From Chamaecyparis obtusa (lineage: Eukaryota > Streptophyta > Pinopsida > Cupressales > Cupressaceae), in NCBI GenBank assembly GCA_027943335.1, contig BSBK01005146.1, forward strand, positions 402,001 through 466,000: DNA of 64,000 bases. Direction: 5' to 3'. Positions within the stretch are counted from its first letter, which is position 1; each line of letters starts with the position of its first letter. Below, in pieces: positions 47,482 through 55,994 of this stretch. The position numbers and the translations under genes are program-made. The notes beneath the pieces were generated by a model. That model saw only the letters and a list, made by a program, of their open reading frames with translations. It was not told the DNA's origin and searched no databases.

Positions 47482-47622
47482 CTGCTTCTCTGTTCTTTTC
47501 CATAAATTTTCTTGGTCCAGTAAGGCTTGTTCAACACGAAGTGCAGCTTCTCTAGCACTTTCAATTTCTGCATGAGCCACAGCTCTTGCTTCTTCAACCA
47601 TTCTTCTTGCTTCATCTGATGC
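47482..47622 (-). CDS. SCAB1: SCAB1 exon: coiled coil (47 codons)
   Basis: Minus-strand exon of 141 bp, acceptor CCAG at 47626-47623 and donor GTACAT from 47481. In the phase set by its splice sites it reads ASDEARRMVEEARAVAHAEI, then ESAREAALRVEQALLDQE and WKRTEKQ, matching the SCAB1 segment that starts (A)S(D/E)(D/E)A. The longer open frame that overlaps it is in another phase and is not the gene. Phase 0 at both ends. It is the most upstream exon found; the exons coding the N-terminal actin-binding part were not seen between 47623 and 64000 and may lie beyond. Confidence 0.92.
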
Positions 47623-48074
47623 CTGGCATTAGCAAATACAAAAAATACATAAGTAAACTTTGCCTTGAGTATGAATGTTATTAATCACTAGCTAATGACA
47701 TATAACTGCAGAAGTTGTTGGTCCAAATAAGCATTCGATATGAAATAATATAATTCAAACATCATTAACCATCAGACACATAATGAAAAAATGAATGATG
47801 AATAAAAGACAAACAGGAATTTCTCCAGCTCACAAGTGGTATTATTATTTGGCCTGATAATTTGAGGCATTGAGCTTCATTAATTTCATCTTTCCTCTTA
47901 AGCAGTTCAAAAATTGCCCAAACCATTACATTTTTAAAGAGAATGTCAAACTCATCTAAAGGCAAAGATCTCACAACCTATAGATTATGCTCTTTTAAGG
48001 GCATATATAGAAAGGATCATTTCAGTTTTCAATGCTTGATTAAATCAAAAGTTGATACTACTGCCTTTCAGAGA
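47623..48074. other. Probable SCAB1 intron, no recognised element
   Basis: Sequence between the exon and the target duplication CTCAA of the next LTR element. Nothing coding was recognised. Confidence 0.5.
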
Positions 48075-48199
48075 CTCAATGTAATGTCCCCATTTTGAGC
48101 TAGCATTGGAATTAGTGGATTTAGCCTATCATTGGGTCCTTGTAGGCTAATACTGGTGATTAGAGGACTCTGTTGTGGGTTTTGGCCCCTTTTTGAAGA

Positions 48200-48219
48200 A
48201 CTTACTATTTATAGTAAGT
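48200..48219. promoter_or_regulatory. Palindromic TATA-like LTR hairpin
   Basis: Same 20-bp ACTTACTATTTATAGTAAGT palindrome at +120 of the LTR. A half copy (CTATTTTTAGTAAGTC) follows near 48328. Confidence 0.5.
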
Positions 48220-48954
48220 CAACTTATGTTTCTACTGAGCTCAGAGGATTTGGATGAGTTATATGATGCTTTCAGATTTTATTTCCGGCTTCCGGTTTGG
48301 ACTCCAAAATTCTTGGAGGGAGTGTCTATTTTTAGTAAGTCACCCCACCCGTCAGGTTCATTCATCATCAGGATCACTCTTGTGCTGTCAGATTTTGATT
48401 TTGATGCTTCTTCAGTCGTTTTCGCAAGATGGGTGAATTATGATTATTATTTAATTAAATCGGCTAAGGTCGTCATTTTTATTGAGGATGCATTCTAGGC
48501 ATCTTAGTATTATAGCTCGTTGGAACCGGGTTGAAAAGTTTTAAATCCCGAGCTCATAAAACAGCGGCCCTATGTGTCAAAATATGGTTATTTTAATGAA
48601 AGGGTATTTTTTCTTCATTGAAGTGGAAAGAAATATAATAGTTTATCATATTTCAAATGTGCACATAAAGCAAATTCTTTTTTAAGTGAAAAGTGTGTGA
48701 GAGAAGATATCTTTTATTATAAAAGAAATGCTTTGGGCAAAAGCAATTTATTTATGAACTTATGTCTTTTCTAAAAGATTGGAAGTGGAGAAATATGGCT
48801 AGGGTTTGAGGACTGATTCCTCACTTTGCAATTTGAATCATCACATGTTGATGGTGAATTTTGCTTCTGATGAAAATTCAATTATCATTCTAGAGGTACA
48901 ATTTGGTGTTGTTGTATACTTGAATTGTGAAGAGTTCTTCAATTACAGTTGATT

Positions 48955-49125
48955 CACAGGCTGCGATTTTATTCAAGAGGGCTGCGATTTCATTCTCGGC
49001 AGGCTACGTGACCAGTATTGGAGGCTAGGCTGCATGAGTTTCCAACAGGGCTGCGTTGGAATAGTGAAGCTGCGTTCACATTCTTTGGGGTTGATGAAGA
49101 CTCCTTCAGGCTACGTTGACATTCT
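48955..49125. repeat. GGCTGCG motif array in 5' LTR
   Basis: Seven to eight copies of GGCTGCG or GGCTACG at irregular 15-30 bp spacing, strongly different in composition from the surrounding AT-rich LTR. Confidence 0.65.
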
Positions 49126-49384
49126 TTGGATGTTATTTCAATTCTCCAACACTCGTACAATTGCCAAGTGCCAATAATTTGATGTTTATAAACATTGTCA
49201 CTTCAATAATTTAAATAATTAATGATCATTCAGAATTATTCAGTTTGATATTGTTTATGTTATTCAAATTTAGTGGGAGAATTTCATATGAAACAAGCAT
49301 TAACAGAACATAAAGATACAAAATTTGCGAGTAATTCAAAAAGAGAAATTATATTTGAGGAGGAGCCAGACAGGTTCATCACAG

Positions 49385-49396
49385 TGGTATCAAAGC
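49385..49396 (+). other. Primer-binding site (Met-tRNA type)
   Basis: TGGTATCAAAGC one base after the LTR end; one base differs from TGGTATCAGAGC. Confidence 0.75.
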
Positions 49397-49434
49397 ATCG
49401 ATCTTCCCAGCCTGGAGTTTATGAGGGCTTAGCT

Positions 49435-49828
49435 ATGGCAGACAGGTTTGTGTCTGGTATACATTATGTCTGTAGGGGTAGAACTTCGCCCCCACCAGAG
49501 GGTAGTAAACAAGGAAAGCAGCTGAATAGCATGGTTCAGGAAGCAAACAAATGCCATGATGGAAAGTATGGAAAAGCTTAGACAAAATCAAGAAAGTATG
49601 AGTGCTTTGCTTTCAAATCCGTCAACCATAGACAATGTGGAAAGGTATATGGTTTCCATTTTTAAAAGGTCTTCCTCACAGAGAAAACGGGAAGAGAACC
49701 GGGAGGATTGTATAGGTGTAGCTTCCACAGCTAGCAACCATCAAGTAGGGGAGCCTTTGCTCCTAAGGCAACTACTAGTCCCTATACACGTGATGATGGA
49801 GGCTCTTCCCAGGAGCATGTGGTTATGA
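49435..49828 (+). pseudogene. Gag N-terminal remnant with frameshift
   Basis: Starts MADRFVSGIHYVCRGRTSPP and stops at 49579. The other frame, MESMEKLRQNQESMSALLSN from 49559, is the natural continuation, so a frameshift lies near 49555. An N-terminal RGR-SPPPEG region followed by a MESMEK-RQNQ coiled segment is seen in plant gypsy Gag. No zinc knuckle follows. Confidence 0.5.
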
Positions 49829-50454
49829 CAGACTTGCTTGAGGACAGCTGCATTGAGTCTCATTATTTCCATGTGATAGGAACTCGTGATCATGGGAATG
49901 TTGATGACATGATAGCCACCAATGATTGCAGCCCTACATCAACTGGTAGCTATGAAATTACTAATGATATAGGTTCTGATTTTTATGACAGCAGTCCTAT
50001 GTTTGAGCCTATTGATGTCATTGATGACAGGGCAAGTATAGAGAATGTTGTGGATATCACTATGGGTTTTGACTCACATGATGAGAGTGTTAGTTTTCAG
50101 GATTGCATGCTAAATGCGAGTTCTTCTAATTCTGATTTTTATGACAGCAGTGAGTCACGTTGGCAACAGCATGTGATATCAGAGGTTTTACAGGTTGGTA
50201 ATATTGGCATTGATAATGTGGACACTACTGATGTTATCTATGAAGATGATTCATGCTGCAGCGAGTCTAGTATATCATATCACATATTGGATGATGACTC
50301 AGAGTGGTTATTGGATGATGATAGGTCCCAGGATCATAGTTTACAGGGACTTATTGCACATAGTGAGGATTCTCAGAGACATGAGTCCATTCAGGTAGAG
50401 CAGATTTCACATCATGTCTCTCACAGTTCGCATTTTTTTAGAGCAAATCAGTAG
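49819..50454 (+). CDS. Acidic LTR-element ORF of unknown function (211 codons)
   Basis: Open frame very rich in Asp, Ser and Glu, with repeated DFYDSS (two copies) and ILDDDSEWLLDDDRSQD. Directly after its stop at 50454 a second frame in the same phase (50455-50766) carries NPLFDVDVIMTYDNSLFELS and DDDVGDP, related to DNSLFEMD and NPLFEIDEGD in the 7.6-kb element. So one acidic protein of about 315 codons was probably split by a TAG. No catalytic or membrane motif is visible. It may be a divergent Gag part or accessory protein; function unknown. Confidence 0.45.
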   Translation: MVMTDLLEDSCIESHYFHVIGTRDHGNVDDMIATNDCSPTSTGSYEITNDIGSDFYDSSPMFEPIDVIDDRASIENVVDITMGFDSHDESVSFQDCMLNASSSNSDFYDSSESRWQQHVISEVLQVGNIGIDNVDTTDVIYEDDSCCSESSISYHILDDDSEWLLDDDRSQDHSLQGLIAHSEDSQRHESIQVEQISHHVSHSSHFFRANQ

Positions 50455-50766
50455 ATGGGATCAGTTCACTTTGTGATCAATCCCTTATTTGATGTGGATG
50501 TCATTATGACTTATGACAATTCGTTGTTTGAGCTCAGTGATGATCCTTTTCAAGAGTTGTACAATGATGATGATGTTGGGGATCCTATTAATACACCTAG
50601 TTATCAGACAAATTTTACAGGATGCCAGTCAGTTTTTACTGAGCAATTTACAGAGGTGTACACAGTGAGGAGTGCTTTTAGTTTCACTTTTGATCCTCAT
50701 GTTCAAAATATCTACCAATTACAGAGTTCTTCAATGCATCCATTTGATGACTGGTATGATGGTTAG
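50455..50766 (+). pseudogene. Second part of the acidic ORF (NSLFE module)
   Basis: Continuation of the preceding frame beyond a TAG stop, carrying the NPLF and NSLFE phrases shared with the element at 37951-45535. It ends DDWYDG. Confidence 0.4.
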
Positions 50767-50772
50767 GTTAGC

Positions 50773-51034
50773 ATGAAGATTGAGGAAAAGTCCAGTCTGT
50801 TGGTTGAGTTACTTCTGTGTGGGTTACTCTGGGTTGAGTTTCTCCCACATGGTGATCCTATTGTAGCATCTTCAGTTTGGGTGTTGAGTGCACTTTCTCA
50901 ATTGTTGATGATTTCTTCACAGGAGTATGGTGAGGACAGGGACATTACTCCATTCTATCCTTGGGATCCAGGTAGACTTTTGTGTTTTGTTTTCTGAGAT
51001 TGCTTGGGGACAAGCAATTTCAAGGAGGGAGGAC
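50773..51034 (+). pseudogene. Gypsy pol-like C-terminal tail and polypurine tract
   Basis: Ends ITPFYPWDPGRL, a stop, then CLGTSNFKEGGL over the purine tract. It is comparable to the WDPG tail at 44459-44663. Confidence 0.45.
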
Positions 51035-51154
51035 TGTAATGTCCCCATTTTGAGCTAGCATTGGAGTTAGTGGATTTAGCCTATCATTGGGTCCTTGTAG
51101 GCTAATACTGGTGATTAGATGACTCTGTTGTGGGTTTTGGCCCCTTTTTTAGGG

Positions 51155-51174
51155 ACTTACTATTTATAGTAAGT
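51155..51174. promoter_or_regulatory. Palindromic TATA-like LTR hairpin
   Basis: Identical 20-bp palindrome at +120, as in the left LTR. Confidence 0.5.
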
Positions 51175-51919
51175 CAACTTATGGTTCTACTTAACTCAGA
51201 AGATTTGGAGGAGTTATATGATGCTTTCGGATCTTATTTTCGACTTCCGATTTGGACTCCAAGATTCTTGGAGGGAGCGTCTATTTTTAGTAAGTCACCC
51301 CGTCAGGTTCATTCATCATCTTTCATCATCGGGATCACTCTTGTGTTGTCAAATATTGATTCCGGTTCTTCTTCAGTTGTTTTCGCAAGATGGGTGAATT
51401 ATGATTATTATTTAATTAAATCGGCTAAGGTTGCCATTTTTATTTGGAATGTATTCTGGACATCTTAGTGTTATAGCTCGTTGCAACTGGGTTGAAAAGT
51501 TTTAAATCCTGAGCTCATAAAACAGGGACCCTATGTGTCAGAATATGGTTATTTTAATGAAAGGGTATTTTTTCTTCATTAAAGTGGAAAGAAATATAAT
51601 AGTTTATCATATTTGAAATGTGCACATAAAGCAAATTCTTTTTTAAGTGAAAAGTGTGTGATAGAAGATATCTTTTATTATAAAAGAAATGCTTTGGGCA
51701 AAAGCAATTCATTCATGAACTTATGTCTTTTTTAAAAGATTAGAAGTGGAGAAATATGGCTAGGGTTTGAGGACTGATTCCTCACTTTGCAATTTGAATC
51801 ATCACGTGTTGATGGTGAATTTTGCTTCTGAAATTCTGAAAATTCAATTATGATTCTGAAGGTACAATTTGGTGTTGTTGTATACTGAATTGTGAAGAGT
51901 TCTTCAATTATAGTCGATT

Positions 51920-52125
51920 CATAGGCTGCAATTTTATTCAAGAGGGCTGCGATTTCATTCTCAGCAGGCTGCGTCACCTTTTTATCTGGCTGCGTGACCA
52001 GTATTGGAGGCTGGGTATTGTTTTTTATGGGCTGCGTGAATTTCCAACAGGGCTGCGTTGGAATAGTGAAGCTGCGTTCACATTCTTTGGGGTTGCTGAA
52101 GACTCCTTCAGGCTGCGTTGACATT
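51920..52125. repeat. GGCTGCG motif array in 3' LTR
   Basis: About nine GGCTGCG-type units. On the minus strand they give a chance open frame with recurring TQP. Confidence 0.65.
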
Positions 52126-52729
52126 CTTTGGATGTTATTTCAATTCTCCAGCACTCATACAATTGCCAGGTGTCCATAATTTGAATAATAATTTGTTGTT
52201 TATAAACATTGTCACTTCAATAATTTAAATAATTAATGATCATTCAGAACTATTCAGTTTGATATTGTTTATGTTATTCAAATTCGGTGGGAGAATTTCA
52301 TATGAAACAAGCATTAACAAAACACAAGATACGAAATTTGCAAGTAATTCAGAAAGAGAAATTATATTTGAGGAGCCAAACAAGCTTATTACACTCCAAA
52401 TATTTCAAATATCTTAATTATAGAAGCATAACCTGTTTCTCAAAATGATTGGTATATTTGCCTAAGTTACAAATTTGGGGTCAGGTTTGGGTTCGATGAA
52501 ACTGGCAAAAGACATTTCGGGGTTAGGTTTGCTTTGGGTTCATTGATACAAAACATATAAAAATCAGAAAAATCTACATATTTGCAGCACTGATTAATAG
52601 TCAAATATTAGTCAAACTTAACTTTCATGATATTATTACAGTTTAAAAATTACTAATTTCAAGTGTCAACAATCAACAATTTAAAGAACAGAAAGTTACT
52701 AAAAACTAACTGACTGAATTACAAGAAAG

Positions 52730-53165
52730 CAGTAGTGTAACACCGGCGCTGGGGTACGTCGGGACGAGTTTCCGAGATGGGGGGACAAAGGGCCTCAATT
52801 TCAGGATGGCAGGGGAATGGCAATGGGGGGGCTGGAGAGGAGGGTGTTGTATACTAGAACCTGAAATGCTAGTTATGAAATGATGTTTCAGTGTAACATA
52901 CCAAATTGAAATGCTTGAACATAGCAAAATTGCAACACGAACTAGATCCATTGAACATTCAACATAGTAACATAGTACATACCCAATAGTAACATTCAAA
53001 AATCAAAATTCAAATAGAAATTCAAGTACCCGCCTCAGCGGCGGCGTGGTTGCGGAATGGCGGTGGTGGGAGTACTTGGGTACTCCAAGTACCCGCTGCA
53101 GGGATGTCCCAGAGACAACTTCGAGGGGTTTTTTTGGGGGGGGAGGGAGTCTCCGGGTTTCACTA
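52730..53165. mobile_element. Small hAT-like element (about 435 bp)
   Basis: Near-duplication CAAGAAAG (52722-52729) and AAAGAAAG (53166-53173). Inner ends are TAGTGTAACACCGG and, read inward from the right, TAGTGAAACCCGG. G-rich outer parts flank an AT-rich core, as in the 31414-32132 element. A related sequence at about 54545-54650 has the same flanks (AAAGTTACTAAAAACTGACT ... AGTTACTTACATGACC) without the insert, an internal empty site that supports the boundaries. Confidence 0.75.
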
Positions 53166-53239
53166 AAAGAAAGTTACTTACATGACCAATATACTAAATA
53201 TTACAAAATTACTTTAATAACCTCCCTTAATGGTCATTC

Positions 53240-54343
53240 TATTAACTAGCTTACAAAAGACTTGACATAAACTGAAGGTCATTTGGTCATGAATACATTG
53301 AAGGTTGACTCATCCTCTAAATGTTCTGCGACATGAGCCTGCTGCTGAGACCCTCGTTGTTTAGACTTCTAATCAGCCAACTACTTTCTATTGAACTTCC
53401 TCAAACAACCAAGAACAAAAACAAGCTTAGTGTCTTCCAACCTAATGTTGGGTTACGAAGTCATCCCTCCCGTTGTCCAAAGACCGAGATTAGCTTCTCA
53501 AAGAACTTAATTTTTTGTTGATAAAAAATGAGCAAAAAACTCTGAAACCCCGATTTTGCCAAAAATCGTTAAAAGAAGCTGCTGCAAAAAAACCATGATT
53601 TTTTGGAAAAATCGTCAAACCCCCAATGCAATGCTGAGATCACGCAATTTTGTGAGAATTTGTCAAAAACTCTAGTACATTTGCAGTAACACCATTCGCC
53701 TTAGAAACCCTAGGTGCGACCCAAAACACTTCGCAAGAAATCATGATTTTCTAAAAAATCGTCAAAACATTTTGGAGACTGAAAGCCACAATTTTGTGGA
53801 AATTTGACAAAAACCTTTGCTTTAAGGAAAAATGATAAAAAAACCCTTGATTTTCAAAAAACCATCAAAACCAGCAAAGCCATGACAAAGAAGACCACGA
53901 TTGTTTTTTTTAGAAAAAATCGAACAAAATCCTTTTACATCAGAAAATCATGATTTTCGAAAAAAAATGATGTAAAACCGGCTGAGATCAGAAAAACCAG
54001 CAACCCTTTGTCACAAAAACAGAGAACCCTTGCAGATCTTAAAAAACTTTTTTTATATGAAAAATGGTAAAGAAATCTGCAGAAATCATGATTTTTGTTA
54101 AAAAAATACTAAAGACTGAAAAACCTTGATTTTATTAAAAAAATCAAGTAAAAATTTCCTCAAAAAATGTTCAAGAAAACTACAAATTTTATTCTATAAA
54201 AAAAAATCCCACCATACAAACCCCACAATTTTGTTTCAAAAAACCGGGCAAAAAACTTCTAAAATTTCCTAAATTTCTAACTAATTAAACCATGAATTTG
54301 GAAAAATTTGTCGAAAACTAACCTCTACTCTGATACTATTCTA
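53240..54343 (-). repeat. Retroelement leader-like region, minus strand
   Basis: Dominated by irregular repeats of AAAAATCGTCAAAAC and CATGATTTT-type phrases (53520-54300). On the minus strand it follows a Met-tRNA-type primer site, so it is probably the untranslated leader of an old LTR element. No gag frame was recognised. Confidence 0.4.
54326..54337 (-). other. Possible primer-binding site, minus strand
   Basis: Read on the minus strand: AGTATCAGAGTA, close to TGGTATCAGAGC. It stands between the direct repeat at 54345-54660 and the leader-like region. Confidence 0.4.
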
Positions 54344-54344
54344 A

Positions 54345-54660
54345 AGGTCATCTCCAAAGGATCAAGATTGAGAACCATCAATAACAGCAAAGCTCGCAGT
54401 CTTACCATGAAATGATAATCAATTGTATTCAATATTAACCAAAGGAGAGGAATACTCCTTGAATAAGCAACTACAAGAAGATTTTTCCATAATGGAAACG
54501 ATCAAGAACTAAAGACAGAATAGGAAGTTACTAAACTAACTTAACAACTTAAAGAACATAAAGTTACTAAAAACTGACTGACTGACTTAAAAAAAAAAGT
54601 TACTTACATGACCGCTATACTAAATATTACAATATTACTTTAATAACATGTACCAATGAT
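54345..54660 (-). repeat. Probable LTR remnant with empty hAT-like site
   Basis: Shares AAAGTTACTAAAAACT, TTACTTACATGACC and TACTAAATATTAC with 52690-53220, in the same orientation, so the two could be the LTRs of one minus-strand element. This copy lacks the hAT-like insertion present in the other. Confidence 0.5.
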
Positions 54661-55994
54661 GACAAATGTGAATACCACAAGTGATAGTGTCTGATCAAAG
54701 AGGAGAGAAGAAAGAATTGACGGGGTCTCTTGCAAGATAAATGATTTCCCTAAACTCAGCAGGATCAGGTTTGTCACAAAGAAGAGTGTGAGACCTCCTC
54801 CACAAGGGCAACTTAAACCTACTCCAACTCTACTTGTTTTTCATGTTCCTATATCCGATTTTCCTCATATTCCTTCTAGTTCCCCTGGCTTTTCTGGATA
54901 GTCAATCAAATTCTTCTCAATCACAAGATGCATCTTCCCCTTCTCAACCATAATCTTTCATTCCACCTATTCAGCCACCATTGACTCAACCTGTGGAAGA
55001 AATTCTAAGCATGGTTGAAATTTCTGAAAAAATAGTTGATAATGCTCCTAAGTTGGTTAAACATATGTTATAAGGGAAAGAAGAATTAGACCACCAAAGC
55101 CCTCGAATTGGGTGCTGTCTCTACTATGATTGAAAAAGATGAAATCATAAAAGGTAAAGAGAGAAACAGAATTCAAAAAGAATGATGAGAGTAATATTGT
55201 TGCTGAAACAACCACTCCAATAGTGGATAGGAATGTACAGACTAGTAGGCTACAGATTTTCTTATCATCCAAACCAGTTTGGAGCCTTCAAATAAACAAA
55301 GGGATATTGACATGTCCAATTTGCAACACATAGTGCTATCAAAAGGGTCTCAAAAGATGGAGAAGAGAAAGCAGCCCTAAAGGAAGAAAACAAATAATTC
55401 AAAGTTCACATCGAGCATTTGATCAATCCTTTCGCCAAATCTGATCTTCATCACTGCATAGAACTGAGTGCACTCGAAGGAAACAATTGAATGGTTTGGC
55501 TTCATGTGGAAGCATACCCAACTCGATTGGTTGGTTATGAGATAGAGGACTAAGACTACTTGATGAGTTCTATGAATTGAAGAACATCAAGTTAGCAAAT
55601 GAGCAAGTAGAAGTGTTAGAGAATGCCATGACTACTGACATTTCAACTTGCAGAAATGTTATTGGTCACTTGGAGCCAATTGCATCAGATTGCTAATTCA
55701 ACAGAGAATCTTCTTCCTCAATGTATTGCAGCGTATCAATTGGTGATAAAGCTTTGGCTGCCTGTAGCTGAGGCAATCAAAGAACACTTCAAGAAACTGA
55801 AAAGTGCAAGACATGTAATGTTACTTTTAGTTTATCCATTTTTTGTATACTTATGGAGAATAATTTTGAGGTACAAACTGAATTTGACCACTTGGAGAAA
55901 CTTGCAGGCTCTTCTTCTGATCCACATAATATGGATGATTTGATGAACCTTGATATGAAATTGTTAGAACAATAACAATAAATGCTAGTCTTCC
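54661..55994 (+). repeat. Decayed LTR-element interior (unclassified)
   Basis: Short plus-strand frame pieces without clear domains. It continues after the solo-LTR-like insertion at 58374 and ends before a purine tract TTGGGGAC at 58858-58865. No gag or pol motif was identified. Confidence 0.35.

Larger units (their letters stand above)
48080..49383 (+). repeat. 5' LTR of the 4.3-kb element
   Basis: 1304 bp, closely similar to the right copy. It contains an open frame of about 107 codons (from 48175) that also exists in the right LTR, but both its sequence and its position over the hairpin argue against a gene. Confidence 0.85.
48080..52393 (+). mobile_element. Non-autonomous gypsy-like LTR element, 4.3 kb
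   Basis: LTRs at 48080-49383 and 51035-52393 begin TGTAATGTCCCC and end in CA. Target duplication CTCAA (48075-48079) and CTCCA (52394-52398). Primer site TGGTATCAAAGC at 49385, and purine tract CAAGGAGGGAGGAC before the right LTR. The 1.65-kb interior contains a gag-like N-terminal remnant, an acidic ORF and a pol-like tail, but no enzymes. It is a smaller relative, by design, of the 37951-45535 element. Confidence 0.85.
51035..52393 (+). repeat. 3' LTR of the 4.3-kb element
   Basis: 1359 bp. It is about 55 bp longer than the left LTR, mainly through extra GGCTGCG units at about 51980-52030. Confidence 0.85.

Noticed and set aside
47433..47615. Minus-strand open frame of 60 codons
   Set aside because: It overlaps the SCAB1 exon in the wrong phase and runs through its donor site; the spliced phase gives the conserved protein.
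48175..48498. Open frame of 107 codons in the left LTR, also present at 51130-51468 in the right LTR
   Set aside because: It covers the palindromic promoter-like hairpin and has no domain. Its presence in both copies only reflects that LTRs are duplicates.
51732..52124. Minus-strand open frame with recurring TQP
   Set aside because: The TQP pattern is the reverse reading of the GGCTGCG array, and the frame is not comparably open in the left LTR.
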